Positions 52,362 to 59,391 of a DNA stretch of 59,391 nt are shown here, piece by piece. The DNA comes from Deltaproteobacteria bacterium (GTDB lineage: Bacteria; Desulfobacterota; Desulfuromonadia; Desulfuromonadales; Geopsychrobacteraceae): assembly GCA_024280335.1 (NCBI GenBank), contig JAJRQI010000020.1, forward strand, positions 1 to 59,391. Direction: 5' to 3'. The notes beneath the pieces are model-generated. The model saw only the letters and a program-made list of their open reading frames with translations, had not been told where the DNA came from and did no database searches. The translations under genes and the position numbers were made by a program. Numbering within the stretch: the first letter of the stretch is position 1; every line of letters begins with the position of its first letter.

Positions 52362-52467
52362 TTCACTTTTCCTGACGATTGGTATATATACTTGCAGAAG
52401 AAACCCGCAAGGGTTTCGGGCCCCGAAGACCTACCCCCCCTCCAGGTCTTTGGGGCTTTTTTCTTTT
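52362..52467 (+). ncRNA. Candidate short terminated RNA or attenuated leader
   Basis: A plausible promoter (TTCACT 52362-52367, 17 bases, TATATA 52385-52390) would start RNA at about 52397. The RNA then forms AAACCC-GCAA-GGGTTT (52401-52416) and a strong terminator stem (GCCCCGAAGACCT 52420-52432 with AGGTCTTTGGGGC 52444-52456) followed by six T. So a transcript of about 70 bases is predicted. It may be an independent small RNA, a regulated leader of the NarX-like kinase gene at 52584, or simply the terminator of the preceding operon. Confidence 0.4.
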
Positions 52468-52583
52468 CTCGCTATTCCCCGATTACATCTCAGCCCCAGA
52501 GGGCGAAACCAGACCTTCAACGACAGATCCGGGCTGCGCATCTGCACAGTGCAATCTATATTCCGGCGTGCTAAGGTGCGTCG

Positions 52584-53954
52584 ATGCGAATTACTGTCAA
52601 ACATCAGGTCCTGCTTGCTCCGGCCACCGTTTTGCTGCTGCTGACCTTGCTGCTGGGGTTCATGCACTATACCTACTGGGACCTGTCGGTGAAACGCCGG
52701 GAAGCCAAGGCCATCGGTACCACCGTTGTCGCTTTAGCAGAAGCAGACATGGCTGCCAGGCGCCTGCATGTCATTATCCGCACATTTCAATATACCGGTG
52801 TTGCCAGCGCAGAAGACATGGCGCTGAGTACCGATCTTTACGATCGTCTGCTTTCAGCCATCGAGCGGGTAGAACCTTTCGGACCGCTCAAGGGTTCGGC
52901 AGACATCGATCACCTGTACCAGTTGGCAAGCGGACTGAATCCCGCCAGCGCTCCGGAAGAAGAACGTACGGCCGAGGTTTTTGCAAAGTTCCGTGCCCAC
53001 CTGTCTTCTCTCTCGAACATCACCCAGATCGCTCGCAACCAATTACGCCATAGTCAGAGTCAAGATATCACCCAGATGGTCCAACGGACGGCGCTGGTTT
53101 CAATCATCGTCCTCGGCCTGGCGATTCTGTTCGGGCTGGTCCTATCGATCTACTTCAGTCGCCGGATTCTCGGACGGATTCAGATGATTTCCGACAGCGC
53201 CGGACGCATTGCCAGTGGAGAACTTGAACTGCCTCCGGCCCCCGACCACATTCGAGATGAACTTGATGCGTTGGCACTGTCGATCAACCGCATGACCAAA
53301 CGCCTGATCAACGTGGTCGGCACCGAAAAGCTGCTCGAAGGGGCCGAAGAAGAGCGGCGGCGCATTGCAATGGATCTGCACGATCAGTCGCTGGCCGATC
53401 TTTCCGGCGTACTGCGCGGCCTGCAAAGCCTGTCGGCAAAGTCACAGGACAATGAAACCACTCGCAGCGTCATGACTCTGGAGCAGGACCTGAATCGCGC
53501 CATCAGCAATCTGCGTGATATCATGAACAATCTGCACCCGCAAACCCTGGATATCCTGGGTCTCGGGGCCGCGATCGAGGCTCATCTCGATCGGCACTGT
53601 TGCAATGATGAGTTGCCGGAATATCATTTCTATATCGATCCGCGGGTTACTGTACTGAAGCTTGAGCGCCTGCACCAGTTGGCCCTCTATCGGATTCTTA
53701 TCGAGGCAATCCAGAACGTCATCAAACATGCCGCGGCCAGTCGCTACGAAGTCAATCTTGAGGTCCGCGAAAAAATTCTGGTCCTATCAGTAGAAGACAA
53801 CGGTTCCGGCTTCAGTCAGGACAACCGGTCCAGCAACGGCCGAGGTCTGAACAATATCCGTGAACGAGCTCGCGCCATCGGCGCTGAAGTCGTTTGGCGG
53901 GATTCGCGTTTTTCCAGCGGCACCCGCTTTGAGCTGACACTGCCACTCCCCTGA
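52584..53954 (+). CDS. NarX-like sensor histidine kinase (HisKA_3)
   Basis: Two helices (about 8-27 and 170-192) enclose a periplasmic domain; HAMP follows (RILGRIQMISDSAGRIASGELE). The dimerisation/phosphoacceptor segment is RRRIAMDLHDQSLADL, with His near 266, typical of HisKA_3. The ATPase has LIEAIQNVIKHA, VEDNGSGF and GRGLNNIRERARAIGA. The nitrate P-box of NarX is not evident, so the signal is unknown. The response-regulator gene starts 15 bases downstream. Confidence 0.88.
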   Translation: MRITVKHQVLLAPATVLLLLTLLLGFMHYTYWDLSVKRREAKAIGTTVVALAEADMAARRLHVIIRTFQYTGVASAEDMALSTDLYDRLLSAIERVEPFGPLKGSADIDHLYQLASGLNPASAPEEERTAEVFAKFRAHLSSLSNITQIARNQLRHSQSQDITQMVQRTALVSIIVLGLAILFGLVLSIYFSRRILGRIQMISDSAGRIASGELELPPAPDHIRDELDALALSINRMTKRLINVVGTEKLLEGAEEERRRIAMDLHDQSLADLSGVLRGLQSLSAKSQDNETTRSVMTLEQDLNRAISNLRDIMNNLHPQTLDILGLGAAIEAHLDRHCCNDELPEYHFYIDPRVTVLKLERLHQLALYRILIEAIQNVIKHAAASRYEVNLEVREKILVLSVEDNGSGFSQDNRSSNGRGLNNIRERARAIGAEVVWRDSRFSSGTRFELTLPLP

Positions 53955-53969
53955 CTTTGGAGGATTGCC

Positions 53970-54722
53970 ATGATCCTGGACATTCTGATCGCCGAAGACA
54001 ATCCGAAAGATTATGAATTTCTCGAACAGCTGCTCAGTGAAATCGACGTAGACTTTCGGATTACTCGCGCCCCCAACGGCGAGGCGGCACTCGAATTGGG
54101 AAAAACCCGCAAAAGCCCGCTGGTGATCAGCGACATCCAGATGCCGGAGATGAACGGGATCGATTTCGCCCGCAACCTGTGGGAAATCCAGCCGGATGCA
54201 CGGATCGTCCTCTGGAGTCAGTTCAAGGATGAGATGTACGTCCGCGCACTGGCAAAGATTGTCCCGCCGGAAACCGTCTACGGATACATTCTCAAATCAA
54301 ATTCACGGGAAAAGATCGCCTCGGCCATCCGCACCGTGCTGATCGACGAACAGTGCTGGATCGACCCCGAGGTGCGCAAGGTTCAGGGACGCACCGGCCA
54401 CAGTTTGACCGCCCTGTCCGACATTGAATACGAAGCGCTGCTCGACATTTCCCTCGGTCTGACCGACAACCTGATCGCGCAAAGACGCTATCTCTCCAGG
54501 CGCGGGGTCCAGAGCCGGCTCAATTCGCTCTACAACAAACTGGGGATCGATCAGGAACAGTTCCACTGCGACAAGTATGGAGACTCCTTCAACCTGCGCA
54601 ATCGAGCGGTAGCAGTTTCTTTGGCGAGGGGTTTGGTCAACGCCTTCGAAATGGAGCGCGAAGAAGTAGACTTTCAGGCCTGGTTCAAAAAATACAAGCG
54701 CAGCCACAAAGAGAAAAACTAG
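53970..54722 (+). CDS. NarL-like response regulator with divergent HTH
   Basis: The 250-residue protein has a receiver domain with Asp55 in LVISDIQMPEMNG and the acidic residues EDN (9-11), then a C-terminal LuxR-type helix-turn-helix (LTALSDIEYEALLDISLG, then RRGVQSRLNSLYNKLGI). The helix-turn-helix is further from consensus than usual (the typical SNKEIAR part reads TDNLIAQ). A 40-residue basic tail follows. It is probably phosphorylated by the HisKA_3 kinase just upstream. Confidence 0.82.
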   Translation: MILDILIAEDNPKDYEFLEQLLSEIDVDFRITRAPNGEAALELGKTRKSPLVISDIQMPEMNGIDFARNLWEIQPDARIVLWSQFKDEMYVRALAKIVPPETVYGYILKSNSREKIASAIRTVLIDEQCWIDPEVRKVQGRTGHSLTALSDIEYEALLDISLGLTDNLIAQRRYLSRRGVQSRLNSLYNKLGIDQEQFHCDKYGDSFNLRNRAVAVSLARGLVNAFEMEREEVDFQAWFKKYKRSHKEKN

Positions 54723-54749
54723 AAAGCGGTCCGACAGCCTTCCAGGGGG

Positions 54750-54760
54750 TTGGTCAGACC
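54750..54760. promoter_or_regulatory. TTGGTCAGACC site upstream of the FadR-type regulator gene
   Basis: TTGGTCAGACC matches eleven bases of the lutC operator (TTGGTCAGACCAATT), losing the symmetry on its right side. It lies about 150 bases before the regulator gene, so it may be a distal autoregulatory site. Confidence 0.45.
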
Positions 54761-54876
54761 CTTGCGTCGATGACCCCAACAACCTGGAACCTCCCTGCAA
54801 AAGCACGTCAGATACCTGCTGGCTTCAAGCCTTTGCCGTGCTCTTCACTTGTTTTCCTGCCAACAGCTATGGTAAA

Positions 54877-54887
54877 AGGTCTTACCA
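54877..54887. promoter_or_regulatory. AGGTCTTACCA site before the FadR-type regulator gene
   Basis: AGGTCTTACCA has the GGT-N3-ACC core and sits inside a larger palindrome, ATGGTAA-AAGGTC-TTACCAT (54869-54888), 18 bases before the ATG. This is an autorepression position. Confidence 0.5.
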
Positions 54888-54905
54888 TAAACCTTGGAGG
54901 AATCT

Positions 54906-55643
54906 ATGGCCACAGTCTTCAAACCGATCCGCCCGAAAAAACTGTCAGAAGAAATCGTCAACCAGATCAAGGAATTGATCTCGCGCGGCGACCTGAAACC
55001 TGGCCAAAAAATTCCTTCCGAGCGCGAACTGGCCTCTTTTCTCGGTGTCAGCCGGCCGTCGGTCCGCGAAGCGATTATGGTCCTTGAGGCGATGGGTTTT
55101 CTTGAGTCGCGACAGGGCGGCGGCACTTATGTCCGCTCTTTGGCCGACGTCACCATGGCCGACCCCCTGGCCAGCATGGTGGAACAACGTGATCCGCGGA
55201 TGCTTCACGCCCTGACTGAAGTTCGTATCGGCCTGGAGACCTGGTCCGCCTATCTGGCGGCCAAGCGGGCCGAGGATTCAGACATCGAAAGGCTTCGCGA
55301 ACTGTACGCAATCATGGTTGAACAGGCAAAAAGCGGCGGCTGGGACGCAGAAATCGATTTTCAGTTCCACCTGACGATCACCGCAGCCTCGCACAACACC
55401 CTGCAGGTGCATATTCTCGACACCATCCAAACCCTCTTTCAAGCCACCATCATGGTGGCGCTGAGTGAATTCTACAGTAAAGAGGGTTACATCGAACTGC
55501 TGCTCAACCATCACCGGGAGATCATGGAAGCGATCGCCGCCCGCGATCCGGAACTGGCGCGAGACAAGATGATGGAGCACTTGACCCTGGTCGATGAGAA
55601 GCTTGCCCTGTTTTTACAACGGGACAAGTCGGACCGCGTCTGA
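54906..55643 (+). CDS. FadR/LldR-type GntR-family regulator
   Basis: The 245-residue protein has an N-terminal winged helix-turn-helix, PSERELASFLGVSRPSVREA with GFLESRQGGGTYV (about 30-75), and a C-terminal all-helical FCD domain (about 90-235) that usually binds organic acids with a metal. This is the class of LldR, PdhR and GlcC, which bind TGGT-N3-ACCA. GGAGG precedes ATG 54906; the longer TTG frame is rejected. It stands alone, but sites of this type occur before it, before lutC and before dctP, so it probably controls the hydroxy-acid locus. Confidence 0.85.
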   Translation: MATVFKPIRPKKLSEEIVNQIKELISRGDLKPGQKIPSERELASFLGVSRPSVREAIMVLEAMGFLESRQGGGTYVRSLADVTMADPLASMVEQRDPRMLHALTEVRIGLETWSAYLAAKRAEDSDIERLRELYAIMVEQAKSGGWDAEIDFQFHLTITAASHNTLQVHILDTIQTLFQATIMVALSEFYSKEGYIELLLNHHREIMEAIAARDPELARDKMMEHLTLVDEKLALFLQRDKSDRV

Positions 55644-55709
55644 CAGCCCTTTCGTTCAAAACCACTTAACTCTCGGCTCCAAGACAAGCAAGCACAACAG
55701 GACAATTCC

Positions 55710-55973
55710 ATGCAACGTGAAGAGATCTATCAGGCAACACTCGACAAATGGGGAGAGGAGGCCCAGTACGATCAGGCGGTTGAAGAGTGCGCAGAGCTGA
55801 TTGCGGCGCTCAAACACTTCCGCCGGGGAAAGATCGATGCGCAGGCGGTGATCGACGAATTGGCGGATGTCACCCTGATGATCGGTCAGCTGACCTGGAT
55901 GTTCGGTAAAAAAGAGATCAACAGGGCGATTGAGGAAAAACTGGTCAAGCTTAACAAACTACTCGAAGAATAA
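55710..55973 (+). CDS. MazG-like nucleotide pyrophosphohydrolase domain protein
   Basis: The 87-residue protein carries the MazG metal motif EExxE in AVEECAEL (Glu25, Glu26, Glu29) and DELADV (Glu50, Asp53), so it may hydrolyse a (d)NTP or its analogue with magnesium. It is a single domain with no accessory part. AGGA lies before the ATG. A role in house-cleaning of modified nucleotides is the family expectation; the substrate is unknown. Confidence 0.75.
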   Translation: MQREEIYQATLDKWGEEAQYDQAVEECAELIAALKHFRRGKIDAQAVIDELADVTLMIGQLTWMFGKKEINRAIEEKLVKLNKLLEE

Positions 55974-55990
55974 TTCTCATCTCGATCCTT

Positions 55991-56446
55991 TCAGGGCACC
56001 GTCGCTGCCCTGGAAAACTTTGCCAACACCGCAGCAATTTTCTTCGTCACCTGTGCTGCGCAATCGTTCAAACCATGCCGCGTGGCCAGATACCGCGGGT
56101 CATTGTACGTCAACCAAACCTGACCATCTTCCCCCTGCCAAATCAGCGCTTTTTGCGGCAAATCGATCGCCACCGACTGCTGGCACTGCATCAGCAGCGT
56201 ACCGACTTTCGGATTACCAAAAATCACCAATTCAGTCGGCCGCAAATTCAGACCGACAGATTCGGCCCCGGCGGCATGATCGACCCGAGCAAACACCGTC
56301 ATCCCCTTTTTCAGTAAAGCCCCCTCCAAGCGATCCGCGGTGGTTTTAACATCGTGCGCACTTTTGACCGTCACAACGCCATCAGCGGCCAGAGAAAGGG
56401 GCGCAAAAAACAAGCAGAACAGGGCAATAAAAAATATCGAACGCAT
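55991..56446 (-). CDS. Exported DUF302-family protein
   Basis: Signal peptide (about 1-20, LSLAADG) then a DUF302 domain (about 25-140): TTADRLEGALLKKGMTVFARVDHAAGA, NPKVGTLLMQC and ALIWQGEDGQVWLTYNDP are the conserved pieces. Two Cys are present. The family has no assigned reaction. GGAGG precedes the ATG. It converges on the MazG-like gene with a gap of 17 bases. Confidence 0.82.
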   Translation of the reverse strand: MRSIFFIALFCLFFAPLSLAADGVVTVKSAHDVKTTADRLEGALLKKGMTVFARVDHAAGAESVGLNLRPTELVIFGNPKVGTLLMQCQQSVAIDLPQKALIWQGEDGQVWLTYNDPRYLATRHGLNDCAAQVTKKIAAVLAKFSRAATVP

Positions 56447-56541
56447 AGCAGACCTCCTGTCGACGAAATAGTTTCACGTCAAGCATACCCGACATTCGAC
56501 CAATTTCTCGCGCCAGTGAGATTTATTACCGAAAAAGTCAT

Positions 56542-57054
56542 TCAAATCAATCGCAAGGTCCCACCGCAATCGGAATGAAAATATTTTCGGCGACGATTCA
56601 ACCGCCGGGTGCGACGGAATTCGGTTCCACACTGCCGGCAAACGGCCACCAGCTTCAACCGTTGCAGATAGAGTTTTTCCAGTGCGGCACTGCTGCCGCA
56701 TCGTTGCGGCGTTGCCCCCAGCAATGTTGCCCACTGCTGCCAGTGCGGCCCGTGGGCGCGGCGATAACGCTTGCCCGGCTGGTTGCAGAGATGGTCGCAA
56801 CAATGCGAAAGTTCGTGGAGAAAGGTTTCCCTCAAATTCTCCAACTCCTGAGCAAACTGCAGGCGGATACAGACCGGCTCACCCAGTCTGGAGACATAAA
56901 CGCCCAAACTGCGGGTTGCCCGGCTTTGCGTAACCGGCAGTTCGGCCAAACGCGGCAACAGTTCGCCAGCCGCCGCAGCCGGTAATACCGCATTGATGGC
57001 AGTGGTGATTTGTCTCCAGAGATTCAGTTTGCGGGCGAGATCGATAACGGTCAT
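56542..57054 (-). CDS. SprT-like zinc metalloprotease domain protein
   Basis: The 170-residue protein has HExxH at His80-Glu-Leu-Ser-His84 (FLHELSHCCDH) and GPHWQQW after it, with a C-terminal zinc ribbon (CRQCGTEFRRTRR and HSDCGG, four ligands). This is the bacterial SprT/YggP plan, related to the DNA-protein-crosslink protease SPRTN. Its role in bacteria is not firmly known. A 100-base gap with no features precedes it. Confidence 0.82.
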   Translation of the reverse strand: MTVIDLARKLNLWRQITTAINAVLPAAAAGELLPRLAELPVTQSRATRSLGVYVSRLGEPVCIRLQFAQELENLRETFLHELSHCCDHLCNQPGKRYRRAHGPHWQQWATLLGATPQRCGSSAALEKLYLQRLKLVAVCRQCGTEFRRTRRLNRRRKYFHSDCGGTLRLI

Positions 57055-57142
57055 CTAAAGCATCCGGCAGGCAGCAACAAAGTCTCCCTTTAGTAGCAGT
57101 TCTCTGATGACCTGACAACCAACTTCTGTAAAGATAGCCGAC

Positions 57143-58090
57143 ATGGAAAGCGATCCGCAGATAGCTATCGATCAACAACAATGGCGCACGATTCCACCAG
57201 AGCTCAGGGATGGCTTGAGCCGACAACGCCTGTCGAAGCGCAAACTGCACAATTGGGCGCTGGTGTTACAGGCGCGACAGATCCCCTGCAGAACTGAACA
57301 GCACCAAGCAAACAGGCAACTGCTGGTACCGACTGCTCACTTCGAAGCGGCCTGCGAAGAATTGCGCGTTTATGAAGAGGAAAACCGCAACTGGCCACCA
57401 CCACTGCCGGTTGAACAACCGCAGCAAGAGAATACCGCTACGACTATCTGGGTGCTGATCGCACTCGGACTTTTTCACATCCTGACCCAGCAGCAGATCA
57501 CCCTGTTCGGCCACCGCCCGGTTGACTGGTACGCTCTCGGCAACGCGCACGCCGGTAAAATCCTCGACGGCCAGTGGTGGCGTCTGGTCACCGCCCTGAC
57601 CCTGCATTCCGGCGGCATCCATTTGTTCGGCAATATTGTCGTCGGCGGTATCTTCATCACCCGCCTCTGTCGCGATCTCGGCTCCGGACTCGGTTGGAGC
57701 CTGGTGCTTGCCGGCGGCGTCCTCGGCAACCTGGCCAACGCCATTGTCCAAAATCCCGATCACCGCTCCATCGGCGCCTCCACTGCAGTTTTCGCTGCCG
57801 TCGGCCTGCTGGCCGCGCTCAACAGCATTCGCTACCGCCACAATTTACGCCATCGTTGGCCGCTGCCGGTGGCCGCAGCGTTGGGATTATTGGCACTGCT
57901 CGGCGCCGGTGGAGAGAATACCGATATCGGGGCACACCTGTTCGGGTTTATTTTCGGGATAGGGTTAGGGCTGGTGACGGGATTCTTTACAGACAGGAGT
58001 GGGCGGATTAATCAGAAAACCAACCAAATTCTGGCGCTTGCCACGCTATTTTTCATACTTTTCGCCTGGTGGAGTGCGCTGTTGATTTAG
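57143..58090 (+). CDS. Rhomboid-family intramembrane serine protease
   Basis: The N-terminal 95 residues are cytoplasmic, then about seven membrane helices follow (from about 100). The catalytic pair is Ser213 in GASTAVF and His265 in GAHLFGF. The HSGGIHLFGNIVV motif (about 155-167) precedes the catalytic helix, as in other rhomboids. It should cleave single-pass membrane proteins within the bilayer. It is divergent from the SprT-like gene by 88 bases and has no obvious operon partner. Confidence 0.88.
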   Translation: MESDPQIAIDQQQWRTIPPELRDGLSRQRLSKRKLHNWALVLQARQIPCRTEQHQANRQLLVPTAHFEAACEELRVYEEENRNWPPPLPVEQPQQENTATTIWVLIALGLFHILTQQQITLFGHRPVDWYALGNAHAGKILDGQWWRLVTALTLHSGGIHLFGNIVVGGIFITRLCRDLGSGLGWSLVLAGGVLGNLANAIVQNPDHRSIGASTAVFAAVGLLAALNSIRYRHNLRHRWPLPVAAALGLLALLGAGGENTDIGAHLFGFIFGIGLGLVTGFFTDRSGRINQKTNQILALATLFFILFAWWSALLI

Positions 58091-58155
58091 TCGGCAACTC
58101 GCAACTATTGATAAGGACACAACATTAGCTTTTCAGGGCGTCGACGCACGTCGAC

Positions 58156-59240
58156 GGGGACGTTCATAAGTTCATAAGTTTCTTAAACCCGACAACTTAT
58201 AATCCTGCTCTGCCGCCAATCGTTCCCCGCGCTGCACCGACAGGCTCACAGCCGGTTGGCTGATGCCAAGCCGCGTGGCCAACGAAGTTGCGGTGCAGCC
58301 CAACTCTCGCACCGCCCAAAAGCAGAAAAGACTGCGCGCCCTCACCCGTTGTGGTTGTTTGCCTCGGGCGAAAACTTCGGCAACATCAACCTGAAGCGTA
58401 GTCGCAACCACTTCCGCCAGTTGATCCAGACCGAAACCAGCCATGCGATAAGACTCTCTGGCTGCTACCTGCTCATCGGCTTGTGCCAGCACGGCAGCGA
58501 CAAAATCCCCGTCACCCAGAATCCGCGCATCGCTCAAAGGCAAATCCCCAGAGGTAACGCTCTTTTGTCCGACACCGATCAAACTGCGAATCAACCCGCC
58601 ACCGGACAGTTCGGGACGTTGCCCCTGCTCGACGCCATCAGCAACAAAACCAAGATACTTCTTCCGCGCAGCCCTCTCACGCTTGCCGAAATAGCCCAAA
58701 ATCTCATCAACCGCCAGTGCTCCTGGATTGTTCAGCCCCAACAATTGTCGATGCCCACAATAGGGATAAAGCGCCAGATCGTCCAATGAAGCAACCAGCC
58801 CGGCCCGCAGGGGATTAAGGTGGATATAGCGGATCAGCTCAAACAGGTAAAGCTCGTCCTGACAGATGATCGATTTATAGCGATTTTGAAACAGATGGCC
58901 GCTGCGCTTGTGGCGGAGGTTGAAAGCCACCGCGTAGCCGGTCAGCAGACGACGCATCACCGTACTGATAGGGGTCGGGCCGGTTTGCAGCAGCAGATGA
59001 AAATGATTGGGGATCAGCGCCCAGGCGTAGCAACTTGTCTCAGTGGCCGCAAGAATAGTTTCAAGCCGGAAGACAAAATCGTCACGGTCGGCATCGGTGC
59101 GAAAGATCGGCTTACGCTCAATACCACGACAGATAATGTGGTGCAGAGCGCCGGGGGCGTCAATACGAGCTTGGCGAGGCATGGGAGAAGGATAGCAGCA
59201 GACATGGGGGATCGCAACTTATATTCTTATGAACGTCCCC
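58156..59240. mobile_element. RAYT unit bracketed by 15-bp inverted repeats
   Basis: GGGGACGTTCATAAG (58156-58170) and CTTATGAACGTCCCC (59226-59240) are perfect inverted copies flanking the transposase gene. The left side holds a second partial copy (TTCATAAG, 58171-58178) that contains the gene's stop codon. GTCGAC-GCAC-GTCGAC lies just outside on the left. These are probably REP-type ends recognised by the enzyme. Confidence 0.7.
58172..59182 (-). CDS. REP-associated tyrosine transposase (RAYT) with C-terminal HTH
   Basis: The 336-residue protein is a Y1-type single-strand transposase of the RAYT group: HUH-like His60-Phe-His62 in PNHFHLLLQ, SGHLFQNRYKS, and the catalytic Tyr119 in RYIHLNPLRAG. 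Typical RAYTs are about 150-200 residues, so here a C-terminal extension (about 200-336) is present, ending in a DnaA/repressor-like helix-turn-helix, ATSLATRLGISQPAVSLSV. This probably helps DNA recognition. The start MPRQARIDAPGALHH is conserved. It is likely domesticated or mobile at low rate. Confidence 0.88.
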   Translation of the reverse strand: MPRQARIDAPGALHHIICRGIERKPIFRTDADRDDFVFRLETILAATETSCYAWALIPNHFHLLLQTGPTPISTVMRRLLTGYAVAFNLRHKRSGHLFQNRYKSIICQDELYLFELIRYIHLNPLRAGLVASLDDLALYPYCGHRQLLGLNNPGALAVDEILGYFGKRERAARKKYLGFVADGVEQGQRPELSGGGLIRSLIGVGQKSVTSGDLPLSDARILGDGDFVAAVLAQADEQVAARESYRMAGFGLDQLAEVVATTLQVDVAEVFARGKQPQRVRARSLFCFWAVRELGCTATSLATRLGISQPAVSLSVQRGERLAAEQDYKLSGLRNL

Positions 59241-59391
59241 CTGTCCGTCCTGAAACGCAACGAACACTTCGATTCTGGCTATTTCAGGAGATAGCAAAAT
59301 ATCCTGAAGTAGCCAGCGGCGAGAAGAGCCCGATCAAGAACGTTGAGGCAATGACCTCGGGCGGGACAAACTGGGCCTCTCACTGGAATCT
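59241..59391. other. Right edge, no gene recognised
   Basis: The last 151 bases, outside the RAYT repeat, hold no reading frame I can support and no recognised site. Confidence 0.5.

Noticed and set aside
1-59391. tRNA, rRNA or prophage
   Set aside because: No cloverleaf-forming sequence with conserved GTTC loop, no rRNA stretches and no phage structural genes were seen.

Overview
The window looks like a chromosomal segment of an anaerobic, respiratory deltaproteobacterium of the Desulfuromonadales/Geobacterales type. This is inferred from moderately GC-rich DNA, many sigma-54 and two-component regulators, ccsA inside a haem-synthesis gene group (hemA, hemC, cobA-hemD fusion, hemB), fused LUD/CCG lactate-oxidation proteins and a UGA-encoded selenoprotein. 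No rRNA, tRNA, CRISPR or phage genes are seen.

Layout: (1) 1-5300, plus strand: cysteine synthase, a LarE-like sulfur transferase, a small membrane protein, a secreted nuclease, an MscS channel and a DUF362 ferredoxin protein. (2) 5326-12483, minus strand: ResB, then a unit read from lutC through a LutB-LutA fusion and an acyl-CoA synthetase to a 3-hydroxyacyl-CoA dehydrogenase. (3) 12764-22935: a sigma-54 activator divergent from a fused 3-oxoacid CoA-transferase, a 3-hydroxybutyrate dehydrogenase, a DctPQM TRAP transporter and a GlcD/GlcF hydroxy-acid oxidase. Regions 2 and 3 together read as one locus for uptake and oxidation of lactate, related 2-hydroxy acids and 3-hydroxybutyrate/acetoacetate. 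TGGT-N3-ACCA operators lie before lutC and dctP, and related sites lie before a distant FadR/LldR-type regulator gene (54906), which suggests that regulator controls the locus.

(4) 22977-30585: a signalling block with a REC-PAS-GGDEF-EAL protein, an HDOD-GAF histidine kinase and a divergent GAF-AAA+ sigma-54 activator that lacks a recognisable Fis domain. (5) 30789-32573: a periplasmic rhodanese followed by a GrdB-like selenoprotein with an in-frame UGA and a SECIS-like hairpin; the UGA would make simple gene calling split it in two. (6) 32818-41443: M16 peptidase and the tetrapyrrole/cytochrome group hemB, cobA-hemD, hemC, hemA, ccsA, a Met8-like protein and an SIS protein. (7) 41652-49822: housekeeping genes (trxA, dtd, nfo, a HAD phosphatase, dapF, an MBL hydrolase, rsmE, prmA) and a zinc-ribbon/RDD membrane protein with an expanding VEQ repeat. 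(8) 50214-55643: an OmpR-type and a NarXL-like two-component pair, with a possible short terminated RNA between them, and the FadR-type regulator. (9) 55710-59391: MazG-like protein, DUF302 protein, SprT-like protein, rhomboid protease and a RAYT (REP-associated) transposase bracketed by 15-bp inverted repeats.

Intergenic repeats are frequent: two fold-back MITE-like elements of about 163 bp, each next to a stop codon; two copies of a GTAGGGGCG...CGCCCCTAC palindrome; a CCCCCTGTTTC palindrome that encodes the ResB C-terminus; a nested palindrome between hemC and hemA; and a 7-bp tandem array inside the lut operon.
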